Shown here piece by piece: positions 34,365-44,956 of a DNA stretch of 64,000 bases. Location of the stretch: NCBI GenBank assembly GCA_010015655.1, contig ML976725.1, forward strand, positions 261,989 through 325,988. Reading direction: 5' to 3'. The notes beneath the pieces are model-generated. The model saw nothing but the letters and a program-made list of their open reading frames with translations. It ran no database searches and had not been told where the DNA came from. This stretch comes from Bimuria novae-zelandiae CBS 107.79. Taxonomy: Eukaryota > Ascomycota > Dothideomycetes > Pleosporales > Didymosphaeriaceae. Position numbers and translations under genes: made by a program. Within the stretch, counting starts at the first letter, position 1. Every line of letters starts with the position of its first letter.

Positions 34365-36869
34365 GGTTGGGGTATTATGCCGTTACTTGTTAGGTGAAAA
34401 TAGAAAAGACTGGGACCGCTCAACGGTGAAAAGTTAAAAGATTAATGGAAACGCTGTTCTACAGCTGTGTCAACGAAAGATCAAGATAGGGAACGACGGA
34501 AGGAGAGCGGAAAGGATGGACGGCGCATTGAAAAGGGATATTCTGCACCATTGTATATACTGCGGAAGGTGGAGCAACGATATGTCTTGGGCTCCGCGGC
34601 GCCTCATCATGGTAGCCCTCTGAGAGCGACGAAAACCTAGAAGGGTGCATGAAACTTGGCTCGAGATCTCGTTGCGGTCGGCAGTAGGGGAGGGACGCGT
34701 AGGATGACAAACTACAAGCGGTCCCAACCTGTCAAACTAGAAGTGTCAAAACGTCCCGCGTTGCACGAAACGGCTAAGGTGTATATTTCAGCCTCGGTGC
34801 CTGTCCCAAAACAAGTGGGGGTTGTACGAAGGCATAGCGGCGTTTGAGTCTAAAGAGGGCGTGATCGGAAATTCGGAAATGCATGGGCATAAGCTGTACT
34901 TTGTGGTGTTATACCGACGACTGCATATGCCGGAGTGCGTGGCTGTTGTTTGGAAACTTTGCGTGCCTGAACACAACCACATGGTAGACCTCGTCTGTCA
35001 CGTAGATGCTGATATGCCGCTGGATAACTCAGCGACTGCATGAGGAACTACGATAATTGTATGCGCCGGACTTCGGGTGGAAATGCACAATGGCAATCGA
35101 TTTAAGCGCTGCACCCAGTATCTTAACCGGCCATCATTAAGGTCCAGACAGTAGGGATGCGACATCGTAAAATCTTCTCCGCGGCGGCAAGTCTTCTCGA
35201 AGAATCACGCGATATCGTTGTTGGCTGTGTTTCAAGAGGAAACACTGGCGTGCCTGAGGCTGACGAAGCACCCAGTGTGACTCGCGACGTGCCAAGATCC
35301 GCTTATCGGTGCTTTGCAAAAGACCGTCCTGACCACCCGCATAGCAAATTAGAGAATAGATTATTGATTTCCCTTTTGTCTCCTCAACTACTTCATCGAA
35401 ATTTCTAGAAACTTTATATAGTATAGAGGTAGCCTGATTCTATATTCTACTAAGTTTACAAAGTTTATTTTAAAGGAATTGTGAAAATATATAGCTTTAA
35501 GACAAGGCAAGGCTCGCTATACTAGAATCTACTTAGTCGTGCCTATATATACGCAGGAAGTGGGTCGGGACGGTCTTTTGCAAAGCGTTATAGCAGGAAG
35601 GGGAAGTAGCCTCAGCCTTCGTCACTTCCTTAGTTACACCCGCGCACGACGTCTATGTCCGCTTCGCATTCACCTGGACACATCGTGGCCGTAGTCCTGC
35701 ATTTTGCCACTGGCAGCTTTAAACAGACCGCACCACAAAGCTTTGCCTTGTGGCTCGTTTCTCTTATCCAATTGTACCAGTCACCGTGCCCGTCATGTAG
35801 AGATCGTGCATACGCACATGCTGTGCAAAAAAGCTCCCACGACTTTCATCTAGCACAATTGGCGACGAAAACCTCGATACGATCATCGCAAGAGCAGAGT
35901 TTGCAAGCTGTCGGATCCAAAAGTCTGCCCGGAACAGCCAGGTCACTCACCACACCAAAGTCAAGTAATCAAGTAGCGGAGCTGAGCGCAGGAGGAGACA
36001 CCTTTTCGTCACCCAAGCGCGGTCAAATGTAGCCGCCGGGCCCGAAGGGTGAAATTCGACGGGAAACCCCACGTGTAAAGCGTACACTGAGGATCCTCCG
36101 GCTCATGTAGGTGGTCTTCTGGCCAGAGCTGGTCTCCAGTCCCACCTCTCCGCTCGCGTCAGCCTCGAATCTCGAGCCACACACCCCTAGGCCTACAAGC
36201 GCCACCTCGGTCCCGAACGCCCATGTCTGGTGTAACTCGTGTTTTCTACATGGTGCTCCTAACCGATGCCGCTTCTAGGAAGGTATGCGGTTTGGGTGAC
36301 GACAGCTGTCAATATGTGCGCCGTGAGGGGACATGCTCACAGCATCCGCGAGGATCTCTTCCCTGGCTCCCACCAGCTATCATTACTCGTTCGGGGACGT
36401 AGGATGGTTCCACAACGTCTGTCGTCCTCAATTGATACGCTGTTGTGTTTCCTACAGCCGCGAAAACCATAGGCGACGGACTTCATCCCGCCCGCCATGC
36501 AGCTCTGCCCTACATGCTGGCAGGGAGAACTTAGCTTTGTCACAATGACTAGATCGAAGAGGTCCAAAAGAGGCTCTCGTTCTCGGTAGGTGGGCGGCGC
36601 AGTTGGTGAAGGTGTGTGTGAATTCGAGGATGATTGCACGAGGGAATGCAAAGCGAACGCCTCTTGATCACTTTTAACTGCTTAGTGGACGCAGTCCGCG
36701 ACTTACACTAGGTGCAAACACAGGGCGGGTGGCAGTGATATAAAACCACCTGGGATCATCCTTGTTCAAAGTCTTTAGCTGCCGCTCTCGACATCACCTC
36801 AGGTACCGTTGAGATAAATTTTCTTCTTACAGATAATATACTTAGTTCTCTACACATCCTTCCGATACA
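34365..36869. other. Gene-poor stretch with a MITE-like inverted repeat
   Basis: No convincing gene. Overlapping 83-85 codon frames at 34459-34727 (minus) and a 125-codon frame at 35655-36032 (plus) lack motifs. The only structure is the inverted repeat at 35311-35586, with an AT-rich interior. The last ~150 bases form the promoter of the secreted protein gene. Confidence 0.45.
35311..35586. mobile_element. MITE-like element: 24-bp inverted repeats around an AT-rich core
   Basis: GCTTTGCAAAAGACCGTCC followed by [T/C]GACC at 35311-35334 recurs inverted at 35563-35586 with a single mismatch. The ~230 bp between are AT-rich, TA-rich and non-coding, unlike the flanks. This is the layout of a small non-autonomous DNA transposon (276 bp). 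The mismatch (C versus T) fits RIP. I could not define a convincing target duplication, so the exact termini are uncertain. Confidence 0.55.
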
Positions 36870-37669
36870 ATGGGTGCTCTCCAATTCCACACTCGCGCAC
36901 TTGTGACACTCGTGCTGGTTTCCCTCACGACTGCGGCCTCTAACGACTACAGCCCAAAATGCGGCCCAAAAAGTAAGCCTCTCAATCTCCCATCTCCCAT
37001 CTCCCATCTCCCATCCCAACTAACCTCCCCGCCCCAGACTTCTCCCTCCGCGACCCACCCACATTTCCCGACGGCACCACGCCCCCCGGCTGGACGCCAC
37101 TACCTACGGGCTGGATTTACAAACCCTGGTACCAAGTCCTCACCTCGAACACACAAGCCGCTCAACTCCGCAACTTCCAATGGGACCCCACGCCAGCGTC
37201 CCGCTCCAACCCCGCCGGTCCCTTAAACGACCTCTCCTCCTTCCAGATCCCCGGCAATTCCACCGTCTACACCTCCTACGGGGTCGCCACGCCCAACGCG
37301 TCCTACGTCGCGGTCTACGACTTCCGCGGCACGGGCATACTCGGGAATGCTACGAGCCAGTATAGCTGGCTCGGCTGGGGGTGCGATCTGAATCGGAATG
37401 CGTGGTATGTGAGCTATGCGACGGCGGCGGAGGCGAGTGGGACGCCTGCGGGGATTGATTTTATGAGTGTCGTGGATACGGGGATTGATGAGAAGACGCT
37501 GGCGGCGGCGGTGGCGGCGCTGAAGAGGAGTAGTAGTGTGGAGGTGAGGAGGATTGCGCAGACTTTTGTGCCGAATATTCAGGATGGGGAGAGGAGGGTG
37601 TTGGGGCGGGTTAGGGAGTGCGATGATAAGTGCAAGTCGAATACGGAATTGATTGGGGTTATCGTTTAG
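36870..37669 (+). CDS. Secreted protein of unknown function
   Basis: Two exons (36870-36972 and 37038-37669; intron 65 nt containing a CTCCCAT microsatellite) encode 244 residues. Residues 1-24 (LVTLVLVSLTTAAS region) are a signal peptide. The mature protein has four Cys (KCGPK, GCDLN and ECDDKC), suggesting two disulphides, and N-glycosylation sequons (NST, NAS, NAT). The block LPTGWIYKPWYQVLTSNTQ followed by alternating strands (YVAVYDFRGTGIL, SWLGWGCDLNRNAWYVSYAT) is reminiscent of a lipocalin-like beta barrel, but that is speculation. The 3' two-thirds is unusually G-rich from about 37370 on. I do not recognise the family. Confidence 0.8.
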
Positions 37670-37958
37670 ATGGGAAGAATTGGGATAGAATCGGCCACGA
37701 GGAGGGGGCGTAATGGCTGTTGCTGGATAAAGTGGTGACAGGCATTCTGGCTGGGTTAGATTATGCCAACCTTCACGGAAACGAGATTAGATGAGGAAAT
37801 ACAATTACACACCTGGTTCATGGGAACTTCTGAGACCACTATCCGTTCATTTGCTTCCGGATACCATACGGTCTTCGATCTCTTGGCTTTCGTAGATGCG
37901 CACTTTTCGACGGCTGAGAATTGGGTATCACCATTGCGTCTTCCATGCAACCTTTTCC

Positions 37959-38753
37959 TCATGAGAACCTCTTCCCATATTCCTTGACTACACCGTCGAG
38001 TATCTCTCTCATCCTCTTGCACCCGTCAATGCCCACAGCAAGCATGCCCTCCACCCGCTCCATCCTCACTCTGCTCTCCATGAGCAACACCGACACCCGA
38101 TCGCTCCTGCCGAGTGTGCCGACAGTCAGGAAAGGCAGCTCTTGCTCTTCAAGGTTGTTGAGATCTAGCAACGGGTCCGAATTGTCTGAGTCGGAGGAGG
38201 TCGCTGACGAGGCAGCCGTGCATGCAACAAGGTAATCCGTCATGGGCACACCGGCATCTATAAGAGCGAGAGTCGCAGCATTGATACACGCAGCGAGGAG
38301 TGAGCCGTCTTGCGAGAGGATGTATATGTTGAGCGTTATCGTTGAGTGCGGGTACAGGTGTGTGAGGAGGAGCGATGCGTAGGCGGTTTCGAGTGTATGC
38401 TGCATTTCTGATGTTCGTCTGCGCAAAACGTCAGACTATCAACCACCATATTTTCTGTTAGAGTCTTACTTGTCGTTCTTCCTTCTACGCCGCTCTAGCC
38501 CGCTGAAGCCCGCGAAGCCAATCTCCACTTCCACCTTTGCTTCATTGTCTTTTCCTCCGCGCTGCCCTGACCGACGACCTTCTGCTGGTCCCGTGACCGT
38601 GCACAGGACTTTCGTGTTGCCCATTTCGAGGTACGAGGAGCCATCTGCGGCGGCTTGTGTGCTTATTTGCGCGTGGATGTTGCGGAGCTCATTCCATCGG
38701 CGGCCGTCTAAGCGGAGCAGCGCGAGCGAGTATGTGGACGTGTCGAGCGGCAT
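37959..38753 (-). CDS. SKI6: Exosome complex subunit RRP41/SKI6
   Basis: Two exons (38753-38470 and 38418-37959; intron 51 nt) encode 247 residues, the normal length for the protein. It is an RNase PH-fold ring subunit of the RNA exosome, which degrades and trims RNA 3' to 5' in nucleus and cytoplasm; in fungi the ring is structural and catalysis lies in Dis3 and Rrp6. Family features: RLDGRRWNELRNIHAQ at the N-terminus, DGSSYLEMGNTKVLCTVTGP, then after the splice RTSEMQHTLETA, ITLNIYILSQDGSLLAACIN and ALIDAGVPMTDYLVACT. The splice joins K and R codons in frame. It is transcribed divergently from the SNF2 gene. Confidence 0.95.
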
Positions 38754-39154
38754 TGGGTGAATTGTAGAGTTCTCTCACCCTCCGAATGTGCAACAGAGCG
38801 ATTATAGTATTTGTGAAAGCGCTGCAAAAGCTCGTAAATGTGGTAATGGTTCTGGTATGCTTGCGCGATACTGGCCGATATTTCGAAAAGGTCAAAGCTC
38901 TAGCTGTAGGCATCTTTGCTTGGCACCTGGGCACCCCGCATCGCACGTGATTACGTGATTTCCAAGGCTCAAGCGCGACCGGAACATTCACTCTATGCGA
39001 CGCGATCAGCCTCTCCGCCGCCTGCGCAAGAAACACCCGAAATGCTCACTTCGCGCAATAGACACTTCCATCGGATGTTCCTTCCGCTATAGCCTGAAGC
39101 ACCAACGCGCTTTCAAACCACAACCAGCATCCTATCGCGCAAACTGCCACCACC
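38754..39154. promoter_or_regulatory. Shared 401-bp region between divergent RRP41 and SNF2 genes
   Basis: The two start codons face away from each other across 401 bp with no other gene, so both promoters must lie here. I see no diagnostic motif that I would name. Confidence 0.5.
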
Positions 39155-42100
39155 ATGTCGTGCCATAAAAGCAGCAAAGAACACGAGCGGGCACTGCGCG
39201 CATTCGCCGAAAGCCAAATGAGCAGCGATAGCGAGGACGGACTTGACATCGTACAGTCAACGCGCAAAGGCCTAGACTTGTCGCAGTACATTGAGGGTTC
39301 GTGGGTGCCGACTCTTTTTGTTCAAGACACCACACTTACCTCTGACAGAGCTTACCCAGTCGCAAACGCAATCGCAAGATGCAGATGTGCGAGAAGCCCT
39401 GGACGATGACATCGAAGAAGAATTCCAAGAAGTGGCGCCTCCAAATTCGAAACGACGCCCAAACAGCGCTAACGACAGCTCGAAGCCTGGGAAGGATCGG
39501 GTATCGGACGGTGGGCAGACTGACTCATTTTCGTTTGAAGATTGGGAGGACGATAATGGCAGGGCCGACTATGAGGCCTTCAAGAACCGCCACACTATGA
39601 AGAGGAAGCGTGTCGCAGTTGAAACGAACAGACTTCGTGCCCAAAAGAAATCTCGGGCTGCTCAAGCGACTAGTGTCGTCGGGAGAAAGCCACTGCCGAA
39701 GAAGTCAAATACTGACAGGGTCTTGTTGAGCACGGACACCGCCGGTGAGGATGGAGAAGGGCAAGACACGTTCCTGGACGAACCTATTCCGGAGTACATT
39801 GAGGCGCGAAAGGGAGAGCTGAAGAAGCTACACGAGGCGGGCTTGCGATACCCGCCTAGCTATGAAGACATAGACCTTTCGGATTCGGAACAAGACGAGA
39901 AACCTGTGCTTGACAAAGCTATCAAGACACAACGGCCCAAGAAGGACATCAAATTGCGAGCCTCGGGTGCCATTATCCCTGCGCCTATCGCTCAATGGCT
40001 ACGAGACTACCAAGTGGAAGGCGTGGAGTTCCTCCACGAGCGCTTTGTAAAGCAGACAGGCGCAATACTTGGAGATGACATGGGTCTCGGCAAGACTATC
40101 CAGGTCATCGCTTTCCTGACTGCTGCATTCGGCAAGACAGGAACTAAACATGATGCCAAATGCATGCGCAAGATTCGGCGATGCGGAGATGATCGTTGGT
40201 ATCCGCGGGTATTGATTGTCTGCCCCGGCACGTTGATGCGTAATTGGGAAGACGAATTGGAGAAATGGGGCTGGTGGGAAGTGTACCGATACCATGGCAA
40301 CCCTGCCGACAGGAGAGGTGTACTCAATGCGGCCCGAAAGGGCATGCTCGAGATCATGATTACAACCTATGATACTTATCGGAATAACGAGAGCGAAGTG
40401 AACACTATTGACTGGGACTGTGTTATTGCGGACGAATGCCATCAGATCAAGAACAAGAATGCGGAGATCTCCAAAGCGATGAACAAGATCAACGCTCTTT
40501 GTCGCATTGGTCTCACAGGAACGGCGATCCAAAACAAGTACGAAGAGCTATGGAACTTGCTCAACTGGGCACGGCCAGGTGCATACGGTTCGGCTCAAGA
40601 GTGGAAGCAAATGGTCAGCTTGCCGCTGAAAATGGGGCAAGCCCACGATGCGAGCCATGCCCAACTCGCTGATGCGCGCAGCAAAGCCCGAGAGCTGGTC
40701 GACAATATCCTGCCAAGCGTTTTCCTTCGTCGCATGAAGACCCTCATCGCAGATCAGCTGCCCAAAAAGAGCGACCGTGTCGTCTTTTGTCAGCTCACAG
40801 AGACGCAAGCCGACGCCTATCGTGCGTTCATTGAGAGTGAGAAATGCGAGTTCATTCGTAGAGCCAAGGAGCCCTGTGATTGTGGCAAGGGCAAACCGCG
40901 GGGCTGGTGTTGTTATCAGGAGATTCCGAGCGAAGGCGAGAAATGGTCCAAATACATGTTTCCGTGTATGGTGACTTTGCAAAAGCTTGCCAACCATCTT
41001 GCACTGCTGTTGCCTATTTCCACAGATAAGACTGAGAAGCAAGCCAAAGACGTGGAAAACCTCCAGCTTGCTTGCCCGGATAATTGGCCGGAACTGCTGC
41101 GCATCAAAGACAGCATTCTCAAGCAATCGCAGCGCGAGTTTTGCAGCAAGTGGAAGGTATTGAAGCGGCTTTTAGACTATTGGCACTTAAACGGTGACAA
41201 AGTCCTAGTCTTCTCCCACTCCGTACGCCTACTACGATTGATGAAGACTCTCTTCGACCTCGACGGCACAAAGTATAACTTCTCTTACCTGGACGGCAGC
41301 ATGTGCTACGAAGACCGTGCGAAAGCTGTCGCAGACTTCAACGCAGATCCAAACCAATTCGTTTTCCTCATCTCCACGCGTGCAGGCGGTGTCGGGCTCA
41401 ATATCACATCAGCTAACAAAGTCGTGGTCGTAGATCCCAACTGGAACCCAGCCTACGATCTCCAAGCGCAAGATCGCGCCTACCGCATCGGCCAGAACCG
41501 CGACGTCGAAGTTTTCCGTCTCGTCTCCTCCGGCACGATCGAAGAGATCGTGTACGCTCGACAGATCTACAAACAGCAACAAGCCAACATCGGCTACACC
41601 GCTTCTGACGAGCGCCGCTACTTCAAAGGTGTAATGGACCAGTCCGAAAAGAAAGGCGAACTGTTCGGCCTCGAGAACCTGTTCACTTTCCAAGAGCGCA
41701 ACATCCTCCTCCGCGACATCATGACCAAGACCAACGTCGCCGAGACCAAAGCCGGCGTCGGCGCTGTGTCCTTCGACGCTGGCCTCTCGCAGCTCGACTC
41801 CGACGACGAGGACGATGTGCTTAGTAACAAATCGTTAGGTCTCCCAGAAGACGACATATCCATGTCCTCGCAGATGAAGAAGATCGTAGAGTCCTTCACG
41901 TCCACGAAGACGTCTGGTAGCGGAAACAAGAGACTCGCAAAGAAGCGCGCCGGGCCCGATCCCATCAATGCTATCCTAGCTAAAGCAGGTGTCCAGTACA
42001 CGCACGAAAACAGCGAAGTCATTGGCCGCAGCGAGATCGAAGCCCGCCTAGGCAAACAAGCGATGGAGCTCCGCAACAACCTCGAGCTCTCGCGGAAACG

Positions 42101-42440
42101 CGTCTTTGAAGGTTCGCAGTCGCAGTCGCAGTCGCAGCCTCAGTCTCAACACCACTCGCATCTGATGGAGGACGATATTTGCTACAGCGGTGATGAGTCT
42201 GATGATGTCAAGATGATCGGAGAAGCCAGGGCAGGTGGTAAGGAGTTTAAGATTAATTACCACTACAGGCCTGATGAGGAGGTGCGGAGGCGCCAGTTCT
42301 GCGAGATGGCGCGGTTATGGGGTAACGAGGAACCGGTGGAGTTTGCGCTGTTGGTGGAGGGTTTGACGCAGGATGAGCGGAGGAAGATGCTGGAGCGATT
42401 TTATCGGGTGAGGAGGAGGGAGCTTGCGGGGATGAAGTGA
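39155..42440 (+). CDS. SNF2-family DNA translocase, ERCC6L2/CSB-like
   Basis: Two exons (39155-39296 and 39349-42440; intron 52 nt) encode 1077 residues. The N-terminal 250 residues are acidic and polar. The SNF2 motor follows: Walker A GDDMGLGKT (289-297), IADECHQIKN (DECH box 409-412), RIGLTGTAIQNKYEELWNLL, then the second RecA lobe with GDKVLVFSHSVRLLRLMKTL, FLISTRAGGVGLNIT and QAQDRAYRIGQ (753-763). A Cys-rich insert CDCGKGKPRGWCCY (about 557-571) and KYMFPCMVTLQKLANH resemble the ERCC6L2 branch of Rad26/CSB-like proteins, which act in DNA repair in the nucleus. TQSQTQSQ at 50-57 and SQSQSQSQPQSQ from about 970 are SQ/TQ clusters, favoured sites of ATM/ATR-type kinases. The plus-strand start MSCHKSSKE in context accATGt is the first in-frame one. 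Subfamily assignment is from memory of motifs. Confidence 0.9.
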
Positions 42441-42762
42441 GTGCCTGCTGCGCTGAACCAACATGGTGTTGGAAGTGCCGGATTTTGTTTATGATACCCA
42501 GATATTCTCTCAACACTAACCGATCTCCTATTCTTACACATCCTTCGTTCCCATTCCTTTTTTACTTCATCGCGCTTCCACCCGGGTCGGTCCAGCCCAA
42601 GCAGGGCTCCTGAAAATTTCCTGCGGTTAATAGCCCCTCGAACTGAGCCGCAGCCCGCGGAACATGAACTTCCAGCATCTTTCTATCACGTCCTTCAAAG
42701 TCAAAGCAGAGCACATCGCACCACTCCCTACAAAAACTAGAACTTTTTCTTAACGACCTATG
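42441..42762. other. Short spacer between convergent genes
   Basis: It contains the 3' untranslated regions of the SNF2 gene and the membrane-protein gene. Nothing else is visible. Confidence 0.5.
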
Positions 42763-44218
42763 TTATCGTGGAGCGATCCTCGGCGCCACCAACTCCACCT
42801 CATCCCTATCTCCCACCCCAGAACTTAAACTTCTCTTATTAGACTCTCCTCTCTCCTCTTCTATACTACCCTCTCTCTTCTTCCCCATCCCTGTCTCCGC
42901 AGCCCTAAGCATCTGCCCCGCTATCTGCGCTCTCCGACTCTCTACGTCGAACTCCACGGAAATACCAATACTATCTTCGTGCCCTGACCGTTTGCCGCAC
43001 CGCCATAGAGCTGGAAAGGGGACGAGGGAAGCCAACCAGCTCACACGGTCGTACGCCAACGTTGGCGTAGGCGTGGGCGCGTCCGAGGAGCCCGAGGCCG
43101 AGGCAAAGGTGAGGTTAGCGTCGTGGGGTGTGGCGAGGGCGATGCGGCGGATGAGGTTCGCCATTGAGATTTCAATGTTGAGTTTTACGAGGAAGGCGAG
43201 GGGGTGGAATATAGCGTAGCTGCTCTCACATGTTAGATAAGCGCCTTCCTACCCTACGGAGGTATGTGGAGGCGTGGTGCAGGGAAGGAGGCAAGGGGGT
43301 TTTACACGAAGCCGTTGGGTATACTCATCGCACACACGATGGCGACATCCATGAGCAGCGAGACAACGATGATGCGCTGGTTGAACCGCACGAGTTTATT
43401 GTATTTTTGCAGGCCGTTGGCGACGAGGCTGGCTTTGACGACGTGGATGAAGTAGAAATTTAGCGCGGCGTCGACGAGGAGGTAGAGGATTTTTTCGATG
43501 CGGTCCCATATGTTATTAATGTGGATGAAGCTGTGTATGGATTTAGTTAAACATTTGGGGAAACACGGTTTAGTGAGGAGGGGGCTTACCGTTGGCTTAT
43601 TTGAAGCCGTGCGGGTAGCCAGATACAAAAGACGCTGACGTTGATCAGCACGATGAAGATGGCTACGCTGATCATGATTAGGCGTCCCTTTTCGCGGTCT
43701 TGCAGGATGATGCGGATCCGGTTGATGATGATCTGGAGCAGGAGTTGGATCTGTATCGCCCAGAGAACTACTGTGGTATCTCGTTAGCACATCTTCTCCA
43801 CCAAACCCCTTCCCCCCTTCTCCTCTCCCCTCTCTCCCATTATAAAAACAGCAACATATAAAATAAAAGTTGCACACCTACAAATCGACAAATGAAACCA
43901 AAAACTCGGTCGAATCACATACACCAGATACAACAAACACATCACGGCAATCGCCACACAAGCGACCAACTCTACCCAAATCATCCACACATACGCGCTT
44001 CTGGCAGGCCGTCGCGACGCCCGGGTCTGCTGCACCGCCAGCACCGCTGCGGTTCCCGCGAAAATGATAGTGAGCCCAAACACCACGTATGCAATGATAA
44101 GCGCGCGGTACGTCGTCGGTTGGATGTAGTAGTCATCTGGATTGATGAACGGGCCGAAGGCGCGGAACCGCGCGTACGCGTCGGGCGCGTAGATGGTCGA
44201 GCCCGCCCACGCTGGCAT
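42763..44218 (-). CDS. Seven-helix integral membrane protein, unknown function
   Basis: Four exons (44218-43882, 43770-43590, 43530-43306, 43219-42763; introns 111, 59 and 86 nt) encode 399 residues. After a short N-terminus (MPAWAGSTIYAPDAY) there are about seven hydrophobic segments: YRALIIAYVVFGLTIIFAG (about 37-60), AYVWMIWVELVACVAIAVMC (75-100), the exon 1/2 junction segment LVLWAIQIQLLLQIII (113-128), GRLIMISVAIFIVLINVSVF (140-165), ILYLLVDAALNFYFIHVV (185-205), RIIVVSLLMDVAIVCAMSI (222-245) and a last one ending in exon 4. The ~130-residue C-terminal tail is hydrophilic, with a Pro/Thr-rich patch and a basic KKREGS stretch. The topology resembles fungal receptor-like seven-helix proteins, but I recognise no ligand or G-protein signature. 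Confidence 0.85.
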
Positions 44219-44956
44219 GGGAGGGTGTGTGACGGAGGGGGAAGATACATGGCAGAGCGGTGTTAGGGCAGAGGTTTGTTATGCGATTTTGGAGCGAGTG
44301 GCGGCGGGGAAAATCTGCTGGTGTGCGGATGATGGGAGCGGCGCAAGCGTGTGCGGGACCTGGGCAGACGCAGCGGAGCCGTAGGGATTTCTTGTCCCGC
44401 GTTGAGATCGGTTCGCTGGGAGAGATTCTCTTTGCGCTTCTGAGTTGAGAAGCTGGAGCGGGCGAATGGTAGGGAGTGGGGATCTCCCGGAGGGTGGAGG
44501 ATGGTGGCGGTGAAAATCTCCGGTGTGCGTGATTGGGTTGGGATTCCAAGAGCGGGAGGAGGACAATTGGCGGTCAGCGACTGCCAGAGGTAGTGATGTC
44601 AACTTTGAAAAGATGTGCCGCGCGCGAGCCCGTTGCAAAGTGGAGACGAAGATGCGAGGACGCGCAGCATGCAAGGTTGCTTGATTTCGTTTGCGGGGAA
44701 GCGAAAGCTAATTACCTTTGGCTCGGTAGCATCCAGGAGAAACGGTTATCGTGACCGAACGACCTAATTGGCGGGAATACCAGTGACACAAGAATCCACG
44801 AAGGAATGGTGTGACATGCTCTGGTTGAGAGTGTGAACACCGTATGCTCGGACTGAAATATTGAAAAATCAAATGCGTACGTTGTATGACTTGATCGTTA
44901 AGGCTTTTGATGCGATCTTCAGTACTGCACCTTCGTGTGATCGATCCTAAAGTTCG
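44219..44956. other. Intergenic, upstream of the membrane-protein gene
   Basis: 738 bp holding the promoter of the seven-helix protein gene and the 3' flank of the CorA-like gene, both on the minus strand. Open frames here have no motif. Confidence 0.5.

Noticed and set aside
34459..34727. Two overlapping minus-strand frames of 83 and 85 codons
   Set aside because: Two frames cover the same bases and neither has recognisable features.
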